Assembly: GCA_902702965.1 (NCBI GenBank)
Contig: CACRXP010000002.1
Location: forward strand, 3,148,506-3,212,505
From: Spirometra erinaceieuropaei
Lineage: Eukaryota > Platyhelminthes > Cestoda > Diphyllobothriidea > Diphyllobothriidae
Reading direction: 5' to 3'
Length of the DNA: 64,000 nt
Of the stretch, positions 1 to 12,142 are shown piece after piece. Under the pieces are notes generated by a model. It was not told where the DNA came from and searched no databases. It worked only from the letters and a program-made list of their open reading frames with translations. Both the position numbers and the translations under genes were made by a program. Each line of letters starts with the position of its first letter. Within the stretch, counting starts at the first letter, position 1.

Positions 1-544
1 AGTTAATAATATGGACCAAATCCACTGCTAAATTTTATGAACCTTATACGGTCTCCCTTTATTTCCTTAGAGAAATGTGTTGTTTTCCGCACGCGGAAAA
101 TATATGGTTTGTAGTTTGGGAACCCTGAATCCAAATGGAACGGTAAAGGGGGTTCAAAATTATTCGGGAATTGGAAAAGTTTTTGAAAACAAAAGCATAC
201 CCTTTCGTCGAGTAGAAGATTAGAAGAACAGGTAATTTTCTACCGAATGAGCAAAAAATGAATATTTTATGCATGTTTTCCCTGAAATGTAACTGAATAT
301 TTAGGGGCATCGAAAATCAAGGAGACAAATTCATGCTACATAAGTAGTCCTTTTGTCAGAGCGTAGTTTTTGTATGGAACCGGAAGGAAGTTCATTCGAA
401 AGCCGGCATCCTCAGGTAAGTGAAATATTATGGAATTATGTCGCAGGCCGATTAGTTTTACAACCCTACTTAATTAATCTTTTCGAAACGAAAACGCGTT
501 TCGGAATTTCGATTGATATTTCATGAGTTTGCCCACCTACTGTA
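1..544. mobile_element. Foldback MITE copy A (right arm, cut by window start)
   Basis: The stretch ends in the family's terminal motif CCCACCTACTG followed by TA, and its last 120 bases are the reverse complement of the left arm seen in copies B, C, G and L (CATGAAATGTCAACCGAAAT region). Only the right arm and part of the centre are in the window. No coding capacity. The TA flank and CAGT-starting ends are typical of non-autonomous Tc1/mariner-type elements; that class assignment is inference. Confidence 0.85.
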
Positions 545-1724
545 AATGCAGACAGAGAGATTAGAGAGAATTTCTGTCTCTTTGTCACGCTGCTTGATTA
601 TTTGACACCCATGTGATAGAGTTGACTTTGATTAGATGGACGATAGATCCCAAAGTAGCCCATGCAATTTGTCTGATCTTGGAAATCGTGTTATTTTTTC
701 CCCTTAACTTGCAGATATTTGATAGAGATGTTACTAGGCGGCTTCCAAAGTACCATTGAAATTGTTTAACTCTGGCGCACACATTTAAGGCTCCCTGCCA
801 GGTAGCGGTTGCTGCTGCAGTTGATTATAAACCAGCAGAAGTCCGCTAGCGATGAAGAGTGTGAAGAGTTCCTTGGAAAGCCTTTCTGCTTCGTGGCTTA
901 CGATGAAACTCCTTCATTTGTAGAAGTCCTCTTAATGCAGCGGTGGCGTAGCATCTATTAATGAGCGGTCAGGGCGTATTCTTTTGACGTTTGAAAAATT
1001 TGCTATGATTATGGACTCGATCATCTGTTTGTTGCAACCTACGTTTCTTAGACTGTTGGAGACGCACCTACTTTTCATAAAGTCGTGAATCGTTCCCTGA
1101 ACACCGAGATGTATGCTCGATGAATAATTGAGTCAGTGTCTGATTTCCCGACTTCCCACAACCCGGGCGCATTTTTTCAGCCCCCACCAGCAACCACCTG
1201 CGAGGTGAGAATTGTGATGATTATTTTACACATGGTTACCGTCTTCGACTCCTGTATCCACATCGTCAATCAACCGTCGGCTTTACCCGTATAATTAGGG
1301 TGGCAGTTAGCACACCCGATGCTGTAAATGAGAGCTGACTGGCCGCCCCACTTTAACTAAGCCTCAAGTTGCACTCTTCAGTGGAGTGTCGCGTCGGGTC
1401 GAGGCTCGGTGCTTATGTCCATGTCAGACGCATGAGTTTCTTTGTTTCCGACGCGTCACTGATGTGAAGAAATGTGTGTCATTACTTGAATGCGAGCTCT
1501 ATGTTCACCTAACTGGAGTTGATTAGCAGACATCAGTTGGTGTATATTCGGACGAACCCCTTTTTCGTAAACTAAGCAATAAGGTGACGAGTTGTCTCGC
1601 CTTCGTCTTGTGGAGTAGTACGCTGCGTTTCGGATGTTGTGCACAAAGTCCTCGTGAAGGACTTAGGCGAATGTAACAGCCGCTGTTCATTCAGGCTTCG
1701 CATTTCCGCATCACTCTGTAGCAG
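545..1724. other. Intergenic, nothing recognised
   Basis: About 1.2 kb without a recognisable gene or repeat family. Open frames are all under 65 codons, lack family motifs and are not supported. Confidence 0.5.
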
Positions 1725-1815
1725 CCAGTAAATATGAACAAGGCAAAGGCGAAGAAAAATGTAGAAGCTAAAGACGTCATAAAATTTCGTGACCACTTAT
1801 TCATTTGCGTAGGGT
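1725..1815 (-). repeat. SINE2 3' body fragment (minus)
   Basis: Matches on the minus strand the 3' body of the tRNA-derived SINE at 3970-4290, including ACGAAATTTTATGAC followed by a TCTTCGCCTTTGCC segment. The tRNA-like head is absent. A second tail fragment lies in the opposite orientation at 1845-1925. Confidence 0.6.
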
Positions 1816-1844
1816 AATTGGGTATTGATAAGATAAGATAATTC

Positions 1845-1925
1845 GTGGACTCGGGATCTTATAAAGTCCTCAACTTCTGCATGCTTAATCGCTTTCGCCT
1901 TGTCCACCTTCATTCCGGGAAATTG
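1845..1925 (+). repeat. SINE2 3' body fragment (plus)
   Basis: The segment ATCTTATAAAGTCCTC...CGCTTTCGCCTTGTCCACC is a diverged plus-strand version of the SINE2 3' body seen at 4210-4285. It forms an inverted pair with the fragment at 1725-1815. Confidence 0.5.
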
Positions 1926-2195
1926 AGGCTGTTTTGGAAAGCCAGTGAATTATCTCGTGAGAGATTTGCTCGTGATCGCGGAAAGACCTCCGGCAGCGCG
2001 TTTACTTAAGCACAAATATTGGTTTAGGCGACAAAGTTTCATAGTTCAGAGAGCTGGTCTTGCACAAAACTACGAAGTCGACAAACGCAGTAAAATTTAA
2101 TCGTTACTGACCCCGCCTGTGGCGGGACTCCACACCTTACCTTTATCTTACAACTGTAACAAGTGAATCCTTGCCCCATCTGTGGAATTTCTTCC

Positions 2196-2242
2196 TTTTC
2201 TTCTTCTTCTGCCTCTTCTTCTTCTTCTTCTTCTTCTTCTTC
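2196..2242. repeat. (TTC)n / (GAA)n microsatellite
   Basis: Impure run of TTC trinucleotides broken by one GCC. On the minus strand it gives a poly-glutamate open frame, which is a by-product of the repeat and not a gene. Confidence 0.9.
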
Positions 2243-2312
2243 AATAATGCCCATTTTCAAATCGAGGATCTGTTTTGAGGAAGGTTCTGCCTCCCCCTAA
2301 CTGATTTCTACA

Positions 2313-3310
2313 TACAGTAGATCTGATAACTCATGAAATGTCAACCAAAATTTCGAAATGCGTTCTCGTTTCGAAAAGATAAGTTAAGTAGTGTTGTAAA
2401 ACTAATCATGATGCAGCATAAATCCATAATGATCCAGTTACCTCAGAGTGTCGGCTTTCGAAAGAACTTATTTTCGACTGCATACAAGATCTATACTCTG
2501 CAAAAAATGACTACTTATGCAGCATGCAATTTTCTCATTGATTTTCGATGCCCTTAATAATTCAATTATATTTCATGGAAAACACGCATACAAATATTCA
2601 TTCTTTTACTTATTCGGTAGAAAATCACGTCTTCGTCCAAATTCATACTCGAAAGAAGAGTATAATTCGGTTTTAAAAAAGTTTCTAATCGTGAGATTTT
2701 TTAATACCGTTAAATGACCGTTCATGAAACGTCATGTATCTGCATTTACGAATGTGGCTGGTAAAGTTAACAATATTGCTCAAATCCACTGCTTAATTTT
2801 ATGAACCTCATATGGTCTCCTCTTAACACTGCAGAGAAATGCATGCAATATTGCTAACTTTACAAGCCACATTCGTAAATGCAGATACATGACGTTTCAT
2901 GAACGGCCATTTAACGGTATTAGAAAATCTCACAATTAGAAACTTTTTAAAACCCAATTATACTCTTCTTTTGAATATGAAATTGGAAGAAGACGTGATT
3001 TTCTACCGAATAAGTAAAAGAATGAACAGTTTTATGCATGTTTTCCATGAAATATAATTGAAGTATTAAGGGCATCGAAAATCAATGAGAAAATTGCATG
3101 CTGCATAAGTAGTCATTTTTTGCAGAGTATAGATCTTGTATGCAGTCGAAAATAAGTTCTTTCGAAAGCCGACACTCTGAGGTAACTGGATCATTATAGA
3201 TTTATGCTGCATCATGATTATTTTTCCAACACTACTTTATTTATCTTTTCGAAACGAGAACGCATTTCGAAATTTTGGTTGACATTTCATGAGTTTTCAC
3301 ATCTACTGTA
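2313..3310. mobile_element. Foldback MITE copy B (complete)
   Basis: A complete copy of about 1 kb: the left end CAGTAGATCTGATAACTCATG and the right end CATGAGTTTTCACATCTACTG are inverted, each flanked by TA. Almost the whole element is a hairpin: the left arm (2313 to about 2800) is mirrored by the right arm (about 2835-3310), for example GAAACGTCATGTATCTGC near 2727 against its reverse complement near 2885. No transposase. Short open frames in the arms are shadows of the repeat. Confidence 0.92.
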
Positions 3311-3566
3311 AATAGAACACGAATTCTGTGTTTTTTAAATGAAATTCTGCGTCTCCTTCATGTTTTTTTGGCCACAAACCCTTTGTGCCTGTCGGAAACA
3401 CCACAGGAACAGGTTCTTATTTGCGTAAACAGACGCCTTTGTGGGTATTTCTTAGAAACCGTATAATTTTAACAGACATTATTTCCAAATAACGTAGCCT
3501 TTCACGTTCAGTGCCACATTTAAAAATCCAGAAAAAGATTTAGACGCCGGAAGGAACGCAAAAACG
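3248..3566. repeat. 319-bp segment duplicated at 41124-41443
   Basis: Covers the last 63 bases of MITE copy B plus 256 bases of unique flanking DNA. The same MITE-flank junction reappears with few differences at 41124-41443, where it is bordered by a direct repeat. Because the full MITE sits here, this locus resembles the source and the other the copy (inference). Confidence 0.88.
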
Positions 3567-3629
3567 CCAGATTAACCCTGTAAACTCTGGAAGCCGCTCT
3601 CGGAATACGGAAGCGTTGTTTTCCTGGAA

Positions 3630-3968
3630 TAAATTTCTACAAGGCAAAGGTGAAGAAACGTGCAGAATTTAAGGATCTCATGAAATTTAGTGCCTTTTAC
3701 TTAACTACATAAAGTGTTCACTAATAGGTGTTTTGGCAGATTTCGAATAGTTATTTTGACCCAACTGTGAAAAACTCGGCGACCTCGGTGGGATTCGAAC
3801 CCACGACAGCAAGGGGAAGGCTTTAGTACAACCAACAAGTTTTCGAGTTTTTGAGATTTTGCAGTTGCTTGTAAACAAATAGGCGGTTCAAAGGTGAAGA
3901 CCTACATTTCCCTCAATAAACTGAACTGAACTGAACAACGTTCTAGCCACCTGGGCTACGAGGACCAA
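3630..3968 (-). mobile_element. tRNA-derived SINE2, minus, interrupted by a LINE tail
   Basis: Read on the minus strand from 3968: a tRNA-like head with an A-box region (GTAGCCCAGGTGGCTAGAAC) and B box (GGGTTCGAATCCC, near 3790-3805), followed by a body reaching to about 3630. The head is split at about 3837-3938 by the 3' end of a LINE. It stands head to head with another SINE2 starting at 3970. The head suggests RNA polymerase III promotion in the original element. Confidence 0.75.
3837..3938 (+). mobile_element. 5'-truncated CR1-like LINE 3' end with (CTGAA)n tail
   Basis: The last 50 bases (GGTTCAAAGGTGAAGACC, then TTTCCCTCAATAAACTGAAC) match the 3' end of the LINE at 43280-45592 (GAGTTCAAAGGCGCGCGCC, then TTTCCCTTAATAAATCTGAT). 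Both end in a short pentamer array, here CTGAA, there CTGAT. The fragment lies inside the SINE2 head, so it inserted after the SINE did. Confidence 0.78.
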
Positions 3969-3969
3969 C

Positions 3970-4290
3970 CGAAAGTTAGAGCGTTAGTTGTACTGAAGAC
4001 TTTTCCTTGTCACGGATTCAAATCCCGCAAAGATCGCCGTGTTTTTCGCATTTGGGCCAGAATGAATAAAAATGTCCAATTATATAGCGACCTAGATGGA
4101 TGAGACGTGATGGGTAAATGGAATATGGACTGTTGGCCTGATATGCGGGTGCGCAAAGCGTGGTGGGAGGGGAAGGGTGAAAGTTATCTGAGCAAGCGGT
4201 TGAGTAAGCGGCCACGAAATTTTATGACATCATTAGATTCCGCATGCCTCGTCGCTTTTGCCTCCTTCGACCTCAAGATATCGATCTTTG
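3970..4290 (+). mobile_element. tRNA-derived SINE2, plus
   Basis: Plus-strand copy with the same head (GAGCGTTAGTTGTACTGAAG, B box GGATTCAAATCCC near 4014-4027) and body as the minus-strand copy at 3630-3968; the A-box part is eroded. It ends in the GAAATTTTATGACATCATTAG and GCTTTTGCCTCC segments that also define the fragments at 1.7-1.9 kb. Confidence 0.7.
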
Positions 4291-6522
4291 GAAAACAACA
4301 TTGGCCAAATTCTGCGATGGTATCCATGTAGACATTGAAGAAGACACATACGGAAAAAACATGTTTCCGGTTTCCCATCAACTCGCAAGATAACACGGAA
4401 AGTACAGCGCGTAGACTGCCAATTTTTCCTTTTATGTCAAAAAACAGAACTCGATTTACTGTCTAGCCATTTAAGCTGGGATAATATGCTTCGCAGACAT
4501 TCTGGAGGATAAATTTACCTTCCGACAAAGTGAAATGCGGCGATATGACCTCGCAGATAGGCAGAATAATTGTGGCCATAAAGAGATGGGGCAGCATTTA
4601 AAAAGATGAAATTATTCGCTAAATTGCCGTTTCGCGGAGACCCATGCAGTTAAATCCTACATCGCGTGATCTCTGCTACCGCGCGTACGTCCCCTGTGAT
4701 AAAACTGATTTCTCCTTCTTCGGCTGCCCTCTCCGATCTCCTAAATACGTACTTACACCTCCAGTTGCTCCTGAGGTGCATGTAGTGTTTGCCGGACAAT
4801 TAGGCGTCTGTTTAATCCAGTGAAAGGGCACCATCCTGTCTGCTTCAATCAAGACACGGGGTAATTCCACATCTGATGCGCCCTGGCTCACGTGGTAGGC
4901 TACGGCCACCGAGTGGACCTCAACCATGCCCTTCGAGTCACCTAAAAGGTACCAGCGAAACTCTGCCTACGGTTGACCAGGCCGGTCTTTGCAAGCAGAA
5001 AGCGCTTCTTCTAACCCTTTGGCTGCCATAATCGAATTAAAACCACACGCACCACTACCTCCGCCTCGCCACGTGGCTTTGCAAACACGAAAATTAAACG
5101 CAAAACGCTGATATCCTTGCCGTCCTCTGACACACTAGCTCGTGATTCCTCCCTCTCGCTTTGGGATGTTTAGATATCGTTCAAACCTTACCCCCCCATT
5201 AATATCATCGCTTGTACTTGCTTTTTCGTTGCCCTGGGGTGACATGCGTTATTTTCGAAATGTAAAGATAACTTATAGAAAATGTGTGTTTACCGACTCG
5301 AAGTTCTCCGCGAAAACCATGGCTCGGAAAAACAAGTAGGTCAAGAAAAGAAGCGATAGAGAGAGAATGCATGAGCCGGAAGGGGTCGTAACATTTTACG
5401 CTTACAGTATTCCAAAATGAACTGAGGCAGTTGATCCATCTACAGCAAGTTTTGTCGTTTGTAACGGTGTAGCCTTTTGCGTTGAATTCCTTTCACGAGT
5501 TCTTCTCGTTTTCGGTATTATTATTGTTTTCATTTTCCCGCTAAGCTTTCTTGCCGTATTTCCTTTTTGGCATGTCGATCGAATTGAATGGATTGTGGCG
5601 AAATCTCCTTAATCTTGATTTCATTGAAGCACGAGTGGGATTCATTTGTCCTAACCATTGAGCATTGCCTCCACCAGTGACCTTTAACTTGCCTTCGTCA
5701 TACCAATTAGGCGAACAAAATTCCGTCTTATGCATTCTCCTTGTTTGTGTAATTCTCCACTGAACTGATGGATTAGTTTAAATTGGCTGGAGACACTTTG
5801 ACAGAGATCCAGTTTGGAATCCATATGACCACCTGTCACTGAAGATGGCTCATGTCCCTTTCCTAGGTACCGTTGACATGCAGCATTCGAGCTGGGGAAT
5901 GTAGTCTAAATCTGGGTATCACTATTGAGGAGTTCAGTGGGTTTTGTTCCACTTGAGGTTGTCTCTTCTCTAGGAGTTTAACCATATCACAACACGCCTG
6001 TTCAGGTGTCACGGATGTACGAGACATTAAATGTAATAAACGGATCACAGAAAGAGAAAGGTTTACTAACGATGACCCGAAAGTGAAAAATTAAGGAGAA
6101 AGTGATATGGACATACGATTATCGGTAAATAGCGACAATCAAGCGGCCCAAGCTGCATAACTCTCGACGTAGGATCACGGAGGCATGGTTTTTGAAAAAA
6201 AGTAGAAACCTGCTCGGAATAGTTATCGTTTAAAGCAACAGTGGGAAGGCGTCCGGTTGGAGATTCGACTGTTGCAGACATTTCATCCATTTCCGCCCAC
6301 TGTGTGCGGTCCATCTCTTTGTTTCCCCCCCCCCTTCCGCGTCAGCACCACACAATGGCCCTTCAGGGGAAGTGCCGACAGAATTATACACACCACCGGT
6401 CGTCACATAGACATGATGGTGTCGCCCCCAATCGAGACGAATCGGTCGCATATGTATGTATATGACTCCTTCCTTATATTATTGCGTAACACAGTACAAT
6501 TTGATCCATTTTTTATCCATAG
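4291..6522. other. Intergenic, nothing recognised
   Basis: About 2.2 kb between a SINE and a MITE. The longest open frames (about 60-115 codons, e.g. minus 5541-5735 and plus 6257-6601) show no family motifs and no convincing splice pattern. I see no gene. Confidence 0.45.
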
Positions 6523-7486
6523 TACAGTAGGTGGGATAACTCATGAAATGTCAACCGAAATTTTGAAATATGTGTTCGTTTCGAAACGATTAATTAATTA
6601 AGGTTGTAAAACTAGTCAGCCGTAATAATTCAGTTTCGTCAGGATGCCGGCTTTTAAACAATCTCCTATCCCGTTGTAAAAAATGACTACGTTCGTAACA
6701 TGCAATTTCCTCATTTATTTTCGATGCCCTTAAAAATCCAATCATACTTTAATGAAAACATGCATAATAGTATCCATTTTTTGCTCATTCGGTAGAAAAT
6801 GACGTCTTCTTCCAATGTTATACTCGAAGAAGTGTATAATTCGGTTTTAAAAAAGTCTCTAATTGTGAGACTTGTTTATACCGTGGAATGGTCGTTTATA
6901 AAACGTCGTGCTTTGCATTTAACAACGTGGCTTGTAAAGTTAACAATATGGCTCAAATCGTCTGCTAAATTTCATGAACTCCATGTGGTCTTCACTTAAT
7001 ATTGTAGAGAAATGTTTGGTTTTCAGAAAGCGGAAACTATATGGCTTGTAGTTTGGAGATCCTGAATGCAAGTGCAACGGCAGTCCGGGGTTCAAAATTA
7101 TTCGCGAATTGGAAAAGCTTCTGAAAATCGAATCATACGTTTCCTTCGAGTACAAAATTGGAAGAAGAGCTCATTTTCTACCGAAGGAGCAAAAAGTGAA
7201 TAATTTTATGCATGTTTTCCGTAAAATGTACTTTAATGTCTAAGGGCGTCGAAAATCAAGGAGACAATGTCACGGTATTTAAGCAGTTATTTTTTCACAG
7301 AGTGTGGTTTTTGCATGCAGCCGGATAGGAGTTCGTTTGAAAGCCGGCATCGTGAGGTGACTGGATTATTATAGAATCATGCTGCATGATGATTAGTTTT
7401 ACGAGCCTACTTAATTATTTTTTTTCGAAACGAAAACGCATTTCAGAATTTCGGTAAACATTTCATGAGTTAGCCCACCTACTGCA
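6523..7486. mobile_element. Foldback MITE copy C (complete)
   Basis: Ends CAGTAGGTGGGATAACTCATG and TCATGAGTTAGCCCACCTACTG, the left flanked by TA and the right by a mutated CA. The two arms are inverted copies meeting near 6950-7010. No coding capacity. Confidence 0.92.
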
Positions 7487-8690
7487 TAACTGGTACAAAT
7501 CCTAAACTCATTTTCTTTGATTTCCATTTGAATGTGTTCGATGGCTCATCTAAGAGCTCCGACCAACCTATTCTTAACCGAGAATTATACCGTGTAAGTT
7601 GCATGACACCTCATATTTTATCCCCATTCTCTTCAGCCGTTTTATCCGCTCTCTTGTAGAATCCGGCAGCAGGTGGCAGCTGAAGGGCAGTTAGCAGTTT
7701 CTCTGGCGTTAACGCTTACTGTCTTTGCGGAATGCACTCTCTCTCTCTCCGCAGTATCACATTTATGATTTTGTCGAATATCCACTAAGTTTGGTCCATT
7801 ATTTACCGAGTCAGAACACAAGTTTCGCTTCTCAACTTTTTGCATACATCTGAATTACTCACAAGTTTCGAAAATAAATGACAAGGGAGACTTGACGTAA
7901 ATTTTATACTCATTTGTCACCATTATCGACCAACCCTATCCCAACCGCAGGCAACGAGATCCGTGCGATTTTGATCCTAGCAATTTGGTCATACAGCATT
8001 TGAGTGAGACCTCGGGAAGGATCATTCTATTCGCCCTCTCTTCCCTGAAAATATTGTATTGGACTCTGTTTAGCCTCCTGTGCCACTAAAACGGGCCAAG
8101 TGGTAAGTGACCTGGATCATTAGAGGAAGAAAATAGGCTCTCCGGAACAGGTTTATTTAACTGCTGACGTTTCAAAGAGATTGGTCGGCTGTCCATTGTC
8201 AAAGCGTAAAATTTACTTAATCGAGCAGAAATTTAAAGTGGCAAGTTGTGTTGGCCGGCCCCATGCTGATCGATTTTTTTTTCCGCTGCGTCGGCCTCTC
8301 GGGAAATGGTTGACGGGCGTTTTGCCGGTGTGCTTTATGAGTCACCACTCCGTCGAGGGGAGCTGATTGGACTTTAGTCGGGCGGTCGGTCTGGCGGTTC
8401 TTGTTCTTCCTCACCGAGTAAGCTCAGCGTCGGGCTATCTCCGTGCGGCCTTCTTAATTCCGGTGTGGTTGTTTGGTCCTGAGCTCTACGATCGTGATGA
8501 CGTAGGACTTTGTAAGCTGCAGGAAGGTCCAGATGACCTGGACCAACCCGGGGGGACCACATTGGATTCTGGCAGGTGCTATCGGGAATGCACACTGTAT
8601 CAAATGCCAGCATTCGGGGTGCGGTGGCAGGCCTGAATGCTGGCTCATATCGCGGGCATTGGGATCCTGCTTTCCGCCCATTTTTGTTGT
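7487..8690. other. Intergenic, possibly old repeat
   Basis: No recognised gene. The part from about 8180 is GC-richer and has longer overlapping open frames on both strands (e.g. minus 8374-8775), which overlap repeat R1 and are probably remnants of a longer version of that repeat. Confidence 0.4.
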
Positions 8691-8970
8691 TGGTTAAAAT
8701 CCTGGTCAAGTGATTGTTTTCGAACAGGGAATATGAAGTGGTACGCCTAAGTGCGGATCTGGCCAAGGCATCCACTTACGCCTTCCCTCACCTCCGATCT
8801 CCTTGACTCTGTCTCGACACCGGACCCAGCTGAGAGAGAGGGGAGGGTGAGGTAGATGCTTTGTAAGTGTGCGATCACTATAAACTGGTTCACGCGCAAG
8901 TCACCGTGCCTGCTTTACTTTGCTGCGGAACACACGGTGGACATCGTCAGTTGCGACGGTCGAACTGTCG
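8691..8970 (+). repeat. Dispersed repeat R1, copy a
   Basis: Starts TGGTTAAAATCCTGGTCAAG and ends ACGGTCGAACTGTC. Shares, in order, CTTGACTCTGTC, a purine-rich GGGAGGGTGAGG block, CACTATAAACTGG, CGCAAGTCACCGTGCC and GCACACACGGTGGAC-like blocks with copies at 12.3, 17.8, 35.1 (reverse), 39.3 (reverse) and 39.9/41.0 kb. No protein or tRNA signature was found, so the class is unknown. Confidence 0.75.
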
Positions 8971-11149
8971 TCTAGCCTCAAATTAGCAGCTCAGATTTGC
9001 GGCACGGGATGCGGCTAGTGATCTGACTGGCTGACTGGGCATGATCTGCATACTTCAAGGTGGCATCTGACACCACGGACGCCAGTCACGCTGCGCCTGC
9101 GGAGACTACTGACAGGAATCAACCAATCACAAAACTAGCCGCTGACTGACCATAGGCGCTACCCCTGGGTGTGAGTAAAGTTACCAGGGATTACACCTAC
9201 AACACTGTTAGTCCACTGATCCTTCACTGTTCCGCGACGCGGTCTGACAGGTTCTTCGAGAAGAGCTCCAAGGCAAACGGAGTTAAACGCGTGAAAACCA
9301 AATCCCGTACCGCAGGTCACCTTCCGCTTAACTGCAGGGGGTCCATATTCTCGTACCCTACTCAAACGGGAATTACCAATGTCCAGTCCTGCAATCAGAA
9401 CACTTCACCGAACGCCACTACCATATGGCAATAATAAGTAAATGCACTTAATAGGGTGTAAAATTAATAAAATGGGCTTTTGTGGACGGTTAATTTGCAC
9501 GAAAATTAAAGGAGGGATTAGTTAAATAACTCTATACCTAAGCACTCTAACGAGTCAGGGCTATGTTCTGGGTACCCACGCCAACTGCTTCTTAACACCG
9601 TTCTGGGCCAAGATAAACGTCTTGCATTCCAGTATGGACAAAGTCGTAACCCCGTTTCTTGTCTTAAGAAGGTACGTATGAAGTACAAGGCGAATTTACG
9701 GACAGCGTCTCGCGAAAGTTTACGGGAGCTAGAAATAGGCGACATCGCAGCCTGGGACAACAACAGTGGGGGAGTTCCTTCTATATAAACCTACTGAAGA
9801 TTCCTCCATATCGATCATTTGAGCTCATATGAAAAGTCTTTGGAGGTAAAAGACATCTAACTTTCCCTCGAAATGGAAGAATCGTCGGAAAACCGATCAT
9901 TTCAGGCAGAAAAAGGATTTTTTAAATTCCAAATTTTACATTAACAGTTAGAAAGGATGGCTTGCCTGACTGCGGCAGTTGAATTAACTGTATGTCCTCT
10001 ATTACAGAGGTGAATATTCTCAACCAGGAGAACAGATATTGGACGAGAACAACACGGCATTTTTAAATGAATATCTTCGCTAGCACAATACACACAAACG
10101 TTCCTTCTCGAATGATGAACTGAGGAAATAGTGCCAAGCAGGGCCGCAGGTTCTAAATCGAGATGACCGATTTATACAGGCCCTTGAATCCTCACTAGCG
10201 GGTACGTGTTGAATTCAAAGGTTCACCCACACTCTTGTTCACTCTTTCCTGAAGGACAGTATATAAATCAGAAGGCTGATGTTCTTCTTATCGTCTCGGC
10301 GCCATTAAGTCGACCCTCAAACCATAACTGTTGCTGGTTCTAAAGCCCCGAGAAGGAGGGGCTGGTAGAGCGGATTAGATGCGAAGACGTTCACTCTTTG
10401 TAGCGCGACCGCAGTACCTGAAGCCGTGACAGTCCGTACCCACCAGACCCTGAGAGGACACATTAATCAACTAACCAGCGAATACGCAAGATGACAAAAG
10501 ATGATAAATGAGGAACGTTCGCCTTCAGCGTCCTTTCCGGCAGTCAAAAAGACCACAGGTTAGAACCGATGAGCGCACCTCCCCCCCTCATGGCTCGGAC
10601 GTGCTGCCATTCTGTGGTATCTTGCGCGACACTGGGCCGCAATATGCAGTGTCATGGTCTGTTGATCACTTTGCTTCATATGATAGGCTGGTCGGCTCAT
10701 GATATTACTTTCGATGGTCGCCACATAGGATCCGAAAGAGAATTTACATGGGCATATCTCTGTACGGTGGTACCTGTTGCGGTGCGCGGGAAATGGCGGG
10801 GTCCGAGGTCTCTATTCATGCCGCCTGCATTTCGCTGACCGAGTTACACTTCATATGCTACTAATTAACAGTAAAATTTGCAAATACGGCAAGAGGTTGC
10901 GACCGACTTCCTTAGCACATTCTGAGGCAGGCCTGCAAAAGATCGAGTAACGGCCCGTAGGCGACAGTCACAGAAACTGGAGAGGGAACTAGCCCCGCCT
11001 GTTGTGGTCTTCGTAGAAATTAAGTGTTAAGCGTGAAGGTGGCGTATAAGGCTTGATAAAGCGGGCCAAAGTTTTCGTGCTGGGCCGGAAGTGCGTGGAA
11101 AAACCATGGAATATACGACGAGTGGGTAAGGGCTTCAGATCGAACACTA
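8971..11149. other. Intergenic, nothing recognised
   Basis: About 2.2 kb without an identifiable gene or repeat. Open frames of 60-90 codons (9159-9763, 10508-10838) carry no motifs. A TATATAAATCAG string near 10259 is not backed by any downstream gene. Confidence 0.4.
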
Positions 11150-12142
11150 ACATTGAGTGACCGATCTCATGAAATGCTGACTGGAATTCAGAAGTGCGTT
11201 TTCGATTAGGAAGGATTGCTTAGTTTGGGGTTCTAAAACTGATTATTTTGCAGCACAGTCCTATAACATTTCGGACTAGGCAGAATGCCAGCTTTTGATT
11301 ACACTGCTTTTCAGTCTTTTGCAGAAACCCTGCTCGGTAAAAAATGACTACTTATGCAGCATACATTTTTCCCACTGATTTTCGATCGTCTTGCAAATTG
11401 AAATATATCTTATAGAAACCATAAGCAAAAATATGCCTTCTTTCAGTAGTTTGATAGAGAATTACGTCCTCTTTATACTCGAAGAAAGAGTATAATTAGG
11501 TTATAAAAAGTTTCCAATTACCACATTTTTAAGACCGCGCAATATCCGTTTACATAGCATAGTACCTGGCCGTTTACCACGTTTCCTCATGAAATGTACA
11601 AAATAGTCCGCATCCATTGCAATATTGTAAATATTATGGACTCTCTATGATATCCTTTTAAGAACACAGAAAAATACGTGATTTTCTTTACGCGGACCGC
11701 ATGCACTTTGTAGACTGACATCACTAAGCGCTGATGCAACGAATGATCAGGCTCCAAATTATTCGACAATTAAAAACATTTTTAAAACCTAATTATACTC
11801 CTTCTTTGAGTACAAAATACAAAGAAGATGTGATTATCTATCAAACGAGTGAAAGGAGACATATTTTGTTTATGGATTTAAAAGATAAAGTTGAATTTGC
11901 AAGACTATCGAAAATCAGTGGGAAAAATACACGCTACTTAAGTAGTCATTTTTTTCCGAGTACGCTTTATACAGGAGATTGAAAAACAGTGTATTCAAAA
12001 TTTGACATCCTGCCGAACCTGAACTATTATAGTGTTATGCCGTAAGACAATCAGTATTACAACCGCGCCTAAGTCATAATTCCTAATCGGAAACGCATTT
12101 CAGAATTTCAGCCAACATTTCAGGAGATCGGTCACTCACTGT
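11150..12142. mobile_element. Foldback MITE copy D, divergent subfamily
   Basis: Inverted ends ATTGAGTGACCGATCTCATG and CAGGAGATCGGTCACTCACTG mark a subfamily whose outermost 15 bases differ from copies A-C, while the next block (TGAAATGCTGACTGGAATTC) and the centre are recognisably related. Right flank is TA. Whole-length arms inverted about 11650. Confidence 0.88.

Noticed and set aside
2039..2260. Poly-glutamate open frame on the minus strand
   Set aside because: It is the translation of a GAA/TTC microsatellite; no flanking coding signal.
2333..2717. Plus-strand open frames that recur at 28898 and (reverse) 40767
   Set aside because: Similar peptides recur because they lie in the left or right arm of the same MITE; copies are broken at random and the arm is non-coding.
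6257..6601. 114-codon plus-strand frame
   Set aside because: Runs into MITE copy C and has no domain; low-complexity proline/cysteine content.
8374..8775. 133-codon minus-strand frame
   Set aside because: Overlaps R1 and plus-strand frames of similar length in a GC-rich patch; no motif.
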